The notes beneath the pieces are model-generated. The model made no database searches. It had not been told where the DNA came from and saw nothing but the letters and a program-made list of their open reading frames with translations. A program made the position numbers and the translations under genes. This document shows, piece after piece, positions 24,494-33,239 of a DNA stretch of 64,000 nucleotides (its first letter is position 1; each line of letters begins with the position of its first letter). Source of the stretch: Geoalkalibacter subterraneus (lineage in GTDB: Bacteria; Desulfobacterota; Desulfuromonadia; Desulfuromonadales; Geoalkalibacteraceae); contig NZ_CP010312.1 in the NCBI RefSeq assembly GCF_000827125.1, positions 124,001 to 188,000 of the forward strand, read 5' to 3'.

Positions 24494-24775
24494 ATGGGAC
24501 TTGATGAACGAATGAAGGCAGCCGGGATGATGCCGGTCTCCGAAATGCTGGAGAAAGACCCCCTGGGCAAATTCGCCGCCCATGCAGGTGTGACAGACCT
24601 CGAATCGTTCGAGCAATGGATCCAGCAGCGCCGAGCTGAGTTTTTGCGAATGCAGGCACAGATGACGCTCGATGGAGAAGAAAAAGACGAAATGTTTGAA
24701 TGGGTGGTGGCTCACAACGCCGTACTGGCAGAGGTGATCGCGAACTTCCGGCAAGCAACGGGTCGAACCCCTTAG
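24494..24775 (+). CDS. Small hypothetical protein
   Basis: The 93-residue acidic, helical protein is unknown. GCGGAGGTAAG precedes the ATG. It follows the VWF protein by 24 bases. Confidence 0.6.
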   Translation: MGLDERMKAAGMMPVSEMLEKDPLGKFAAHAGVTDLESFEQWIQQRRAEFLRMQAQMTLDGEEKDEMFEWVVAHNAVLAEVIANFRQATGRTP

Positions 24776-24798
24776 CTCTTAATTCTACAGGAAAGATT

Positions 24799-24993
24799 AT
24801 GAAAGTTACTCAAAAAAATGGACAAGTCGTGTTGACCACTCCGGAGCGCGATGAGTTCGGAAAATCCTATTTTTGTGACCGGACCCTGGAGCTTAACACC
24901 GCGCGCCGGATCAGGGATGAACTTAACGCAGCAATCAAGGTTTGTGAATCAATGGCTGGGTTTGAAAATGGGGTGCATGTCGGAACTGATTAA
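24799..24993 (+). CDS. Small hypothetical protein
   Basis: This 64-residue protein (MKVTQKNGQVVLTTPERD) is unknown. The ATG follows CAGGAAAGATT. Confidence 0.55.
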   Translation: MKVTQKNGQVVLTTPERDEFGKSYFCDRTLELNTARRIRDELNAAIKVCESMAGFENGVHVGTD

Positions 24994-25011
24994 GCCGGCC
25001 AAGGTGAAAAT

Positions 25012-25049
25012 GAATAACTGCGCTATGCGGCCACAACCTGTTGTTATGC
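25012..25049 (+). other. attC-like site, weak
   Basis: GAATAAC and GTTATGC bracket a short imperfect palindrome. A small one-ORF cassette and a better attC-like site follow, which supports the reading. Confidence 0.35.
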
Positions 25050-25062
25050 ACGGAGGTTTCCA

Positions 25063-25239
25063 ATGAACGGAGTTGTTGTCTTTCTAGCTTTCTTCCTTCT
25101 ATTCAGTATTGCAGATGGCTATTGGTACAGGCAGGCGGTAAAGAAATTTGGATCACAATGGAAACTATGGCCGGGAAGTGGGTACTTTCTCCGGTGGAAA
25201 TATCGCCGCTACTGGAAAAGTGCACAACGATGGAAATAA
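25063..25239 (+). CDS. Small membrane protein in a cassette
   Basis: The 58-residue product has one N-terminal membrane helix (MNGVVVFLAFFLLFSIADGY) and a basic, tryptophan-rich tail. CGGAGGTTTCCA precedes the ATG. Its TAA overlaps the attC-like site, typical of integron cassettes. Confidence 0.6.
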   Translation: MNGVVVFLAFFLLFSIADGYWYRQAVKKFGSQWKLWPGSGYFLRWKYRRYWKSAQRWK

Positions 25240-25310
25240 CCGGCTGGCGCAGTTTGCCAGTCCGCGTTGATTGATGGGTTAGACTCTAAATCGGAGATGG
25301 GCCGTTAGGC
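25234..25310 (+). other. attC-like integron recombination site
   Basis: AAATAAC (25234-25240) opens the site and GTTAGGC (25304-25310) fits the GTTRRRY core. Inside, CGGCTGGC pairs with GCCAG-T-CCG, leaving one extrahelical T. A second core-like GTTAGAC is at 25278. This is one of the best attC candidates in the window. Confidence 0.55.
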
Positions 25311-25323
25311 CCATAGGGGGCAA

Positions 25324-25488
25324 ATGTATACAGAAGAGGTAGCTGAGATTTTCGCAAGAGGATATATGGCCGGTTGCAAAGATAGTAACGCCAAAGAAAA
25401 AGCGATTGAACTGGCAATCGTGTATGCGAAACCGCGCAATGATGGTGAGGAAGTTGTTATTCGTATGCAGCTGGAGAAGATCCTATAA
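25324..25488 (+). CDS. Small hypothetical cassette protein
   Basis: The 54-residue product starts MYTEEVAEIFARGYMAG. ATAGGGGGCAA precedes the ATG. It directly follows the attC-like site, so it is probably a one-gene cassette. Confidence 0.5.
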   Translation: MYTEEVAEIFARGYMAGCKDSNAKEKAIELAIVYAKPRNDGEEVVIRMQLEKIL

Positions 25489-25545
25489 GACATTACCACG
25501 GCACGCCAATAGGCCGGAACTAAAAGGAAGATTGGCTTAGAAAAT

Positions 25546-26088
25546 ATGACAGAGACCTGGAAACCGCTTCGCGGCAAATGGGGACAGCGCTACGAGATTT
25601 CGGAGAGTGGACAAATCCGTAACATCGATACCGGACGCCGCTTGAAACTCTATCGGCAACGCCTAAAGGGTGCAGAGAAGGACGCTGTACGGGTCATTGT
25701 CACGCTCGCGCTTAACAACGAGCGAAAGACGTTCCATGTCTCGCGCCTGGTGTACGAAACTTTCAAGGATGTGGACCTGAAGCCTTTACAGACGGTTGGC
25801 TTTCTCGATGGAGACAGCACCAATCTGCATTGGTCGAATCTGTTTATCGAAAAACAAAGAGAGCCCGAGCCGGAACAAGCTGTGGCGGTCGGAAAGATTT
25901 CTGCCGAGTACGAGCAAGCGGCCCGCAAAGGCGTGAGCATCACGGACTTCGCTCGGCAGCATGGATTGTCGGATCAAGCCATGCTGCGGCTGATCGGAGC
26001 TTTGGCCTGGAATGCGCTGCGGGAAGAAAAAGGGTTGGAGCCAGAAAGCATTCCTGCCCCTCGTGTGCGGCCTAACCGACGAAAATAA
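25546..26088 (+). CDS. NUMOD4/HNH-like protein with degraded catalytic site
   Basis: This 180-residue protein opens with a NUMOD4 motif (TWKPLRGKWGQRYEISESGQ). It then has the HNH_3-like block FHVSRLVYETF and VGFLDGDSTNLHWSNLFIEK. In active HNH_3 enzymes the second block reads like NHIDGDKTNN; here the catalytic histidine position is Phe, so nuclease activity is doubtful. The C-terminus has an HTH-like stretch (VSITDFARQHGLSDQAMLRL). It could be a DNA-binding regulator derived from a homing endonuclease. Confidence 0.7.
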   Translation: MTETWKPLRGKWGQRYEISESGQIRNIDTGRRLKLYRQRLKGAEKDAVRVIVTLALNNERKTFHVSRLVYETFKDVDLKPLQTVGFLDGDSTNLHWSNLFIEKQREPEPEQAVAVGKISAEYEQAARKGVSITDFARQHGLSDQAMLRLIGALAWNALREEKGLEPESIPAPRVRPNRRK

Positions 26089-26101
26089 AAAGGACAGTGT
26101 T

Positions 26102-26758
26102 TTGCACAAAACAATTCATGCCCTGACATTCACCCTGTTTCTTTTCCTCTTTTTGACCTCAAGCCTTTATGCCTTCACCGCACAGGTGGTCAAGGTCTCA
26201 GACGGTGACACCATCACCGTTTTGACCGAAGACAAAAAAGAGGCTCGGATCCGCTTTTACGGAGTTGATACACCTGAGAGGGGACAGGCATTTGGGCGTG
26301 TTGCCACAGAGCACTTAAAAACCCTTCTGACTCCCACGGTCGAAATAGAGGTCCTTGACCAGGATCGCTATGGGCGCCTCGTCGGGCTGGTTTATAATTC
26401 TGCCGGCACAAATCTCAATCAGCAGATGGTCGCCGACGGCTACGCCTGGGTCTACACCCGCTATTGCTCAAAAAGCTTTTGTTCCGATTGGAAACAATTG
26501 CAAAATGAAGCAAGATCCGCGGCAAGCGGTCTCTGGAGGGACCGAGACCCGGTGCCGCCGTGGCAATGGCGTCAAGGCAAAAGATCTTCGTCGCATCCAG
26601 ACAAGGAATTGTCGGCCCCCTTTAGCGGCAATACAGAAAGCCAGGTTGCTCATCGCGAAAGTTGCCGCCACTACGACTGCAAGCACTGCTCTGTGGAATT
26701 TCAAACCGCGGCGGAAGCAAAAAACGCGGGATTTCGGTTGTGTCGGATGTGCAATTAA
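26102..26758 (+). CDS. Secreted thermonuclease-like protein (SNase family)
   Basis: This 218-residue protein starts at TTG behind AAAAGGACAG. Residues 1-24 form a signal peptide (LTFTLFLFLFLTSSLYA). The SNase core follows: VSDGDTITVL, ARIRFYGVDTPERGQAFG with the catalytic arginine region, and VLDQDRYGRLVGLVY. A C-terminal extension contains histidines and two CxxC-type pairs (CKHC, CRMC), perhaps a zinc finger. It should degrade nucleic acids in the periplasm or outside. Such genes are frequent on plasmids. Confidence 0.88.
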   Translation: MHKTIHALTFTLFLFLFLTSSLYAFTAQVVKVSDGDTITVLTEDKKEARIRFYGVDTPERGQAFGRVATEHLKTLLTPTVEIEVLDQDRYGRLVGLVYNSAGTNLNQQMVADGYAWVYTRYCSKSFCSDWKQLQNEARSAASGLWRDRDPVPPWQWRQGKRSSSHPDKELSAPFSGNTESQVAHRESCRHYDCKHCSVEFQTAAEAKNAGFRLCRMCN

Positions 26759-26768
26759 CGTCAGTTAT

Positions 26769-28142
26769 CAAAGCGCACCGTAAAACCCCGTCACTTCAGG
26801 ACGGGGATATAAGGTGCTGACCGGGGACCGGGCATGAACGTCTCTTGCTTTTTAGGCGAACCGTGAGAACATCGAGCCATGCTGATACGAAAAGCCTACA
26901 AATTTGCACTGAACGTCTCTGCCGGACAGCAACACCAGATGTTGCGTTTTGCCGGGACGTGCCGCTACGTCTGGAATCGGATGCTGGCGTTGCAAAAACA
27001 GAGGCTTGATAGCGGAGAACCATACTGCGCTACAGCAAGGCGGCCTCTCTATTGCCTCAGTGGAAAAAGGAGCATCCTTGGCTTAAGACGCAAGCCCACT
27101 CCCAGGCATTGCAGCAAACCCTCAAATCGCTGGATCGTGCTTTGATGGACGCTTTCGACCGAAGCAATCCAAAGCAGTTCCCGCGCTTCAAGAAGAAAGG
27201 TGTTCATAACGCCTTCCGCTTTCCGCAGGGGATCAAGCTCGACCAGGGTAACAGCCGGATATTCCTGCCCAAGCTCGGCTGGCTGCGCTATCGCAACAGC
27301 CGGGAGATTCTGGGAGATGTAAAGAACGTCACCGTCTTACAGAGAGCCGGAAAGTGGTTCGTCAGTATTCAGACAGAACGAGAGGTTGCCGCTCCTATTC
27401 ATCCGTCCGGCTCCACGGTCGGAATCGACATGGGAGTGGCCCGGTTCGCAACCCTGTCCGACGGCACAGCGATATCTGCGCAGAACAGCTTTCAAAAACA
27501 CCAACGAGCGCTGCGTCTTGCGCAGCAGTCGCTTTCACGCAAAGTTAAACGCTCGAACAACTGGAAAAAGCAGAAACACAAAATTGCAAAAATCCACGCC
27601 CGGATCGCCGATGCGCGTAACGACTTTCTTCACAAAACCAGTACCGCAATCAGCAAAAACCACGCAGTTGTTGTACTGGAGGATCTGGCCGTGAAGAATA
27701 TGTCCGCAGCAGCGAAAGGCACCGTGGAAAACCCCGGTCGGAACGTCCGGCAAAAAACCGGACTTAACCGATCAATTCTCGACCAGGGGTGGTACGAGCT
27801 TCGCCGGCAGCTCGAATACAAGCTGGCATGGGCAGGTGGAATGGTCATCGCCATACCGCCCCGCAACACAAGTCGCACATGTCCGCAATGCGGTCACGTT
27901 TGCGCCGACAACCGTAAGTCGCAAGCCGTTTTTCTCTGCGTCCGATGTGGACACGCAGGACATGCCGACTTGGTTGCGGCAATCAACATCAAAAGGGCAG
28001 GACATGCCCGGCTCGCCTGTGAAGTGAGTGGTGCAACAATGCCGCCAGCAGCAGGAACCCTCCGAAGCGACTCAGTGGCAGCTCAATGCTGTGCCTGAGC
28101 GCCGTAGGAATCCCGGTCTCTTTAGGGCCGGGAGGATGTCAA
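26769..28142 (+). mobile_element. tnpA-less IS605/IS1341-type element
   Basis: The element begins after TTAT (26765-26768), with a left end like that of the 1717-bp copies (CGCACCGTAAAACC). It ends at GGGCCGGGAGGATGTCAA. It carries only a tnpB-type gene, which is frameshifted. It would need TnpA in trans to move; two intact tnpA copies are in the window. Confidence 0.8.
26879..28098 (+). pseudogene. tnpB: Frameshifted TnpB (second type)
   Basis: The N-terminal frame (MLIRKAYKFALNVSAGQQHQ) continues to about 27015. Reading then has to shift at CCATACTGCGC to continue as LRYSKAASLLPQWKKEHPWL. A single lost base explains it. Downstream the RuvC residues are intact (Asp in GIDMGVARF, Glu in VVLEDLAVKNM, Asp in HADLVAAINI), as is the zinc ribbon CPQCGHVCADN...CVRCGH. 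It is distinct from the other two TnpB copies. It is probably inactive unless the second frame is translated alone. Confidence 0.8.
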
Positions 28143-28154
28143 CTGGAGGACGAT

Positions 28155-28559
28155 ATGACCCTGGATCATATCGCTGAAAAAGCGATTTCCATCAGACAAC
28201 CCTGGGCGTGGCTGATCTTGAATGGCGGCAAGGACATTGAGAACCGCACATGGCCAACAAGATTTCGCGGGAAGGTGCTAATACATGCCGCAAAGGGAGT
28301 AACAAGGGATGAGTGGCGGGACGCCTGGAGCTGGGTGCGGCACGTTTGCCCAGAAGCATGGGAAAAAGGATGCCGAGAGATTAATGCGGGGACCATTGAG
28401 CGCGGAGGGATTATCGGAGTTGCCGAGGTCGTGGACAGCGTGACCCACTCGGATTCCAGATGGTTCGTCGGCCCGCACGGTTTCGTGCTACGCAATGTCG
28501 AACCTCTACCATTTTACCCGTGCAAGGGGGCGCTCGGCTTTTTCAAGCCAAAGCCTTAA
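28155..28559 (+). CDS. ASCH-domain protein
   Basis: The 134-residue protein shows the ASCH fold signature: AISIRQPWAWLILNGGKDIE, then NRTWPTRFRGKVLIHAAKG and GGIIGVAEVVD. ASCH domains bind RNA or modified nucleosides; some hydrolyse N4-acetylcytidine. The ATG follows CTGGAGGACGAT, just after the IS right end. The stop codon TAA lies in another IS right-end remnant. Confidence 0.85.
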   Translation: MTLDHIAEKAISIRQPWAWLILNGGKDIENRTWPTRFRGKVLIHAAKGVTRDEWRDAWSWVRHVCPEAWEKGCREINAGTIERGGIIGVAEVVDSVTHSDSRWFVGPHGFVLRNVEPLPFYPCKGALGFFKPKP

Positions 28560-28615
28560 CATCCTCCCGGCCCTGAAGTGAGCGGAATTCCAAGGATCGA
28601 CGGCGGCGGCCTGCC
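28557..28615 (-). mobile_element. Solitary IS605-type right end
   Basis: On the minus strand the sequence ends GGGCCGGGAGGATGTTAA after a copy of the GATCCTTGGAATTCCGC right-end stem. No tnpB remains. If transcribed, it would look like the 3' end of an omega RNA with a guide reading into the ASCH gene. Confidence 0.6.
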
Positions 28616-28624
28616 GATGGAGAG

Positions 28625-29197
28625 ATGAACAGGGCCGAGCCCTTTACGGCGAAAGCTGGGATCCTGCCACGGATCGCTTTCTCCCCAAAAAACCGAAATC
28701 TTGCCTCCAATACCGGGTACACAGGCATCTCCATCGTCCAAACGCGACGCGGGCCCTGCGCCATCACTCAGTGGCGCACAGGCAAGCCGGGGCAGCGCCG
28801 CACCCGAAAGGCCTCTGCCTCCATCGCCAAACACGCGGAGAAAGAGGCTATCGAGAGAGTCTTGCGAGCCAGAGACGAAGCGATCATGCAGGACCAGCAG
28901 CCGCCCTGTCGCAAAGATGTCGCGCAGGCGGGTAAAAATTTGCCGGCCCTCGAAAAAACCGAGCAGGTCTGGTCATTCTGGGCTGGGTCCAAGCGCTACG
29001 ATTTTTGCGAAGAAGACTACCAAAGTCTCGATGGGCAGCCGGCGCTTTTCTGGGCCTGGCTCGATACTGCAGGCAGCTTGGCTGAACTTGACATAGAAAA
29101 TGGCGCGATTGCCACGTTCAACACCCTCATTTTTAAAAACCTCACCCTTGCACGGCAAATTTTTAAACTTGCCCTCAAATCACCGAGTCTCACCTAG
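28625..29197 (+). CDS. Hypothetical protein, 190 residues
   Basis: A GGAGAG site abuts the ATG. The N-terminal half is basic and the C-terminal half acidic then hydrophobic. Several antisense frames compete, so it is only moderately supported. Function unknown. Confidence 0.45.
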   Translation: MNRAEPFTAKAGILPRIAFSPKNRNLASNTGYTGISIVQTRRGPCAITQWRTGKPGQRRTRKASASIAKHAEKEAIERVLRARDEAIMQDQQPPCRKDVAQAGKNLPALEKTEQVWSFWAGSKRYDFCEEDYQSLDGQPALFWAWLDTAGSLAELDIENGAIATFNTLIFKNLTLARQIFKLALKSPSLT

Positions 29198-29311
29198 ACA
29201 GGGTGCAACCGCAAAATATCCTCCCGACTCACACCGCCCAATTTCCCCTGAATATTCTCCCGCGAAAACTTCATTAGGCTGTTAAATTAACTTCTTTTTC
29301 TGTAAAAAAAA

Positions 29312-29340
29312 TTGACTTTTTATATAATTTATAGTAGATT
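29312..29340 (+). promoter_or_regulatory. Promoter of the type IV CRISPR operon
   Basis: TTGACT at 29312-29317, a 17-base spacer TTTTATATAATTTATAG and TAGATT at 29335-29340. Everything from 29363 to 35873 runs in the same direction with gaps of 31 bases or less, so this promoter probably drives the whole set. Confidence 0.7.
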
Positions 29341-29362
29341 GAATCAAACAAAGGGGGAGCCA

Positions 29363-30869
29363 GTGCAGATTGAAAACACAGAAAAGATCGACCTTTCACG
29401 TTACGTTAAACCGGGGTGCAGCTATCAACTCCCCGGCGATCCTCGAAAAGATCTCTATGTGGTGCCGGTTTCGGGCGGATTCAGCCAGCATGTCAATTTT
29501 GCTGAAAACCCTGTTCCCCCAAGTCGATTTCACCTATGTCTTTACAGACACCGAGGCCGAAGATCCGGAACTTTATGAATCACTAGAGCGTCTTGAAGAT
29601 TTTTTAGGACAAAAAATCCACCGGGTCGTCTCAGAAAAGGGCGGCTTTTACGATCTGCTGGACCATTTCGGCAACTTTCTGCCATCAGGTCGTGCGCGCT
29701 GGTGTACCAAGGAACTTAAGCTCATTCCTTTTAAAAAATGGCTTAAAAAAATCCGTCCGCAGTCAAGCACTCAAAGTATTTACAGCTTCGTTGGCATCCG
29801 CGCTGACGAGCCGGCCCGCGAAGGCTTTGCCGCAAGCCAGGACTTTATTCACACCGAATTTCCTTTCCGGGCGCTGGGCATGGAGCGAGAGCAGGTCTTT
29901 GCCCTTTTGTCCGACACGATCGGCGTGCCACGCCTTTATCGCCACCGCACCCGCTCCGGTTGCTCCTTTTGTCCGTTTATGCGCCGCTCGGAACTTCTGG
30001 GCCTCTACCGCTGGAACCCCAAATCGTTTGCCAAGGGAGCTTCTTATGAGAAGCTCTGTGACGCCGACCGCAAGCGCTACCAGGACAGCTCCACGCCTGT
30101 CTGGAAAGAAATAGGTTGGGGTTTGAACTGGACCACTCTCCCGGTGCCAGAGCGAGTCGACGCCCGTTTTGCCGACAGCAGCCCCTCGATGCGTTGGGCA
30201 AGAAGAATCAATCAAACCGCGCTTAATGGCGAGATGAAGCGCCACATGCCGCCCCAGCCCGAAGAGGAAATGGTTGAAGTCTGGTTTGGCGCGGAGTTTT
30301 TTGTTGATGAGATGATGAGTGCAATGGATCCAAGCTCTCCCGGGATCTGGTGGCAGGAACCTATTACATTTTCCTCCTCACGCTCAGGACTGACCCGCCA
30401 GCTCAAGCTTCACTACGAGCACCGCCTGCGCACGCCAGAGGCCCACATGATGAGCCTGGAAGAAATGCGGCGCAATTTGCGCCTTGCCGTCTACCGCGTC
30501 GAGATTCCAGCCCGCCTGGTCGACCTGGACACGCCGAGCAGGGCAGGGGAGAAGGACCAGGATTCAAGCTACACATGGAACAGCAACTTTGCCTTCTCCC
30601 AAATCAAGCAGGTTTACAACTGGGTACTTCGCACACTGCATGTCGCAGGGCTTTGCCAGCAGCTGCGCGAATTCTGGAACGCCCCTGAAGAAGGGTGGGA
30701 GGCTCAGAGGCGACAGAATCTGATTGAAGCGCTGGAGAAAATCACTGATCCGGTAGGAACGCTCACGGGGATGGATCTCTTTGACCCGCCTGTGGCTTGC
30801 GAGTCGCAACCGGACACGATTGATGCTTCCGTTTATCCGGAACAACAGCAGATGTCTTTGACTATCTGA
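29363..30869 (+). pseudogene. CysH-like (PAPS-reductase family) PP-loop protein, frameshifted
   Basis: A GTG start with AAGGGGGAGCC upstream opens a frame that reads to DLYVVPVSGG. The match to the PAPS-reductase family then continues in another frame (DSASMSILLKTLFPQVDFTY, TDTEAEDPELYESLERLEDF). The break, a net loss of two bases modulo three, falls inside the SGGxDS ATP-binding loop. The C-terminal half is intact: GRARWCTKELKLIPFKKWL, then GCSFCPFMRRSE, as in phage-type family members. CysH-like genes are known as ancillary genes of type IV-B CRISPR loci; here one leads a type IV-A operon. Total length is about 500 residues. It is either inactivated or a base-calling error. Confidence 0.75.
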
Positions 30870-30883
30870 AAGGATCGCTTTTT

Positions 30884-31522
30884 ATGTCCGAGCTCAATGC
30901 AAATATCTTCTACACCGATTTTGAAGCTGCTCCAGAAGTGGGGGCACTGGTCAACACAAAGGCGCTTGCCGTCTATGCCCATAAAAACGGTCTGGAGCAA
31001 GTCTGTTTTGAGGCAAATTCAGAACAGATGCAAATGCCCCATATCCTGCTTGAAGCTGCGGGAGTCAAGCAATACTACCGATTTGCCCCCAAAGCTTCGA
31101 CTGAGAAGCAGTCAGTCTATGTTCGGCTCGATGAAATCGAGGGGCTTAAGCTTAAAACAGCTCGCATGATGTGGAAACACAATCAATGCAAGTGCAAGGA
31201 TGCGCCCATAAGCCTTGAGGAAGAAATTCTGCTCGATGCCGATTTTGAACACCCGGAGATAGACACCCATCGCTATCTCTGGCTGGGCTACCCTTGCGAG
31301 GCCTGCGGCAAGAAAAAGGTGCATGCCGCCTTGTTTTGCCCCGCCGGCGCCTGCCTCGGACTCGAAGACCTGATAGAAAGAGCCCTTTTTCATCAAAAGG
31401 CCAGTCGGCAAGAAGTCAAAATGAAGCTTCGTGACCTTTTGGCCTGGCACACCTCCTGGCAGCCTCCGGAGAAGATTTTGTCTTCGATCGTTTTGCCCCA
31501 AAGCCCCTTTGTGTGGTTTTAA
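30884..31522 (+). CDS. VWF-tail zinc protein family, member B (in the CRISPR operon)
   Basis: The 212-residue protein has the family order: CKC near 102, LLDADF near 118, HRYLWLGYPCEACGK near 130-145, and the terminal LPQSPFVWF. It lies 14 bases after the CysH-like gene and 25 bases before the methylase. AAAGGATCGCTTTTT precedes the ATG. Being inside the operon that carries csf5-csf1-csf2-csf3 links the family to the CRISPR system or to the plasmid core. Function unknown. Confidence 0.75.
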   Translation: MSELNANIFYTDFEAAPEVGALVNTKALAVYAHKNGLEQVCFEANSEQMQMPHILLEAAGVKQYYRFAPKASTEKQSVYVRLDEIEGLKLKTARMMWKHNQCKCKDAPISLEEEILLDADFEHPEIDTHRYLWLGYPCEACGKKKVHAALFCPAGACLGLEDLIERALFHQKASRQEVKMKLRDLLAWHTSWQPPEKILSSIVLPQSPFVWF

Positions 31523-31547
31523 TTTTTACACGAAAGCGAGAAATTCG

Positions 31548-32498
31548 ATGGGTAAAAAAGAACGCCAGCGCTGGCAACAAAACGACCAGGCGGTTGAGTT
31601 GTTGAAAAAAGACGGTCCGCTAAGCGAGGCGGAAAAAGAACTGATTCGCCGCTGCTACAGCGGCTACGGAGGACTTTATGAAACCTTCGGGCAGTTTTTC
31701 ACACCTCCTGAAGTCGTCTCCTTCGTCCATCAACTTCTTGGTCTCGATACGACAACAACACCTCTTGACGTTCTCGAACCCTCGGCCGGCGCAGGGGCTT
31801 TTCTCGAAGGCCTTTCGTCTTCATGCAGGGTAACCGCTTATGAGATGATGGCCGAAGCAGCCCGCGTGGCTCAAATTCTGCATCCGCAAGCGACCGTGCA
31901 TCGAACCGATACGCTGGAGCACCTGGCCGATATCGAGGGAAATTTCGATGTTGTGATTGGCAACCCGCCATTTTGCAAACTTCACGACCCCTTGCGGTAT
32001 GAAGGATTTACAATTTCAAAGGATAAAGCCAGAAAGGCTGCAGAACACTACTTTGTTGAGTTGGCCGTGCGCGCACTGCGCCCCGGCGGGATGCTGGCTA
32101 TGGTTTTGCCGGAAGGAATTTTATCCAACAGCGCCACTTCTGCACTGCGTGCCTGGGTTCTCGATCACTGTTGGCTGCGCGCTGTCGTGAGCCTTCCTCC
32201 AGAGACCTTTGTTAAAAGCGGCACAACCGTAAAGACCTCGGTTGTCGTTTTTCAAAAGAAAGTCGAAGGAGTTGACCCCGGCGACTATCAGATTTTTATG
32301 GCAATAGCAGAGAGCCTTGGATGGGACTCCAGGGGACGCGAGAATAAAGCCAACGACCTCGAGGAGATTCTTCAAACCTACCGGCTTCACCATGCCGACC
32401 AAAGTCCTTTGAACCTGTTGGGCGCAGGCACGCCGCCCTGCACGTCTCAGCAAGACCATCAAGCTATCCCTGGAGAGCAACTGCTTTTAGCAATCTAG
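31548..32498 (+). CDS. N6-adenine DNA methylase
   Basis: This 316-residue enzyme has the N6_Mtase pattern. FGQFFTPPEVVSFV (about 45) is typical of HsdM-like proteins. Motif I is VLEPSAGAGAFLEGL (about 76-90) and the catalytic VIGNPPF is near 137. RALRPGGMLAMVLPEGILSN completes the fold. No HsdS or restriction subunit accompanies it. I start it at ATG 31548, the first residue of the conserved region; the upstream frame overlaps member B. It is in the CRISPR operon and may mark plasmid DNA or act with the CysH-like protein. Confidence 0.88.
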   Translation: MGKKERQRWQQNDQAVELLKKDGPLSEAEKELIRRCYSGYGGLYETFGQFFTPPEVVSFVHQLLGLDTTTTPLDVLEPSAGAGAFLEGLSSSCRVTAYEMMAEAARVAQILHPQATVHRTDTLEHLADIEGNFDVVIGNPPFCKLHDPLRYEGFTISKDKARKAAEHYFVELAVRALRPGGMLAMVLPEGILSNSATSALRAWVLDHCWLRAVVSLPPETFVKSGTTVKTSVVVFQKKVEGVDPGDYQIFMAIAESLGWDSRGRENKANDLEEILQTYRLHHADQSPLNLLGAGTPPCTSQQDHQAIPGEQLLLAI

Positions 32499-32528
32499 TA
32501 AAATAACGACTCAAAGCGGAGGTTAAAA

Positions 32529-33239
32529 ATGCGTTGGCAAACCCTATCTATCAAAACGCCGGAAGATACCTTGCGGCCCGATCAGGCCCGAAAGATTCTT
32601 GCGGCCCAGACCGGCACCGATCTGCCCCCGCAGATTCTTCACTACAAAAAAGACCTGCACCCTGCCTCTGGCCTCTCCCCCTTTCGCTTCGGCGCGCGGC
32701 GCGGCACAGTCTTGCTGCATGCCGTGGGCAATCAGGCGTGCGCGCAGCTAAGACCAAGCAGCGAGATGATCATCGCCGCTTTTGAATCCCACTACGGCCG
32801 CGCCATCGACAGCCAGATCACAAACGGGGTCTTCAACAAAAACCGGGGGCATCTGAAAAAATTCTGCATCCCCTACCTGATCCTGCAGCAGCACCCCAAT
32901 GTCTACAAGCGCATCAAAGATGACCTGCAAACCCCTGAGTGTCCCAAGGCGACAGCGTTGGCCGAGCAGAAAATCCGCGAGGGCATTGTGCGCCAGTACG
33001 AGGACATGGGGATGTATCTTGAAGATCACGAATATGCACTCTACGAGGTCAAAATCCGCGGCAACGATCACGGCCGATTTGTTCCTATCGCTATCAAACC
33101 GGGCGTATTCGGGCTTGCGGCGCGCAACGTGGAGTTTTTCTCGGATCTCAGCTTTACCGGCCCCTGGCATGTGGGTCACCTGGTAAGTCGCGGCTATGGT
33201 CTGATCCTGCCAGCCAAAGGAGGCAAGCGTGCTGTTTAA
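32529..33239 (+). CDS. csf5: Csf5, Cas6-like crRNA endonuclease of type IV-A
   Basis: This 236-residue protein precedes csf1 and fits Csf5, the Cas6-like RAMP that processes type IV-A pre-crRNA and stays on the crRNA. The C-terminal glycine-rich loop GPWHVGHLVSRGYGLILP is typical of Cas6-type proteins. FRFGARRGTVLLHAVG and the internal KFCIPYLI block fit the family. Its stop overlaps csf1 by 11 bases. A GCGGAGGTTAAAA site precedes the ATG. Assignment rests on position plus the RAMP loop. Confidence 0.8.
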   Translation: MRWQTLSIKTPEDTLRPDQARKILAAQTGTDLPPQILHYKKDLHPASGLSPFRFGARRGTVLLHAVGNQACAQLRPSSEMIIAAFESHYGRAIDSQITNGVFNKNRGHLKKFCIPYLILQQHPNVYKRIKDDLQTPECPKATALAEQKIREGIVRQYEDMGMYLEDHEYALYEVKIRGNDHGRFVPIAIKPGVFGLAARNVEFFSDLSFTGPWHVGHLVSRGYGLILPAKGGKRAV

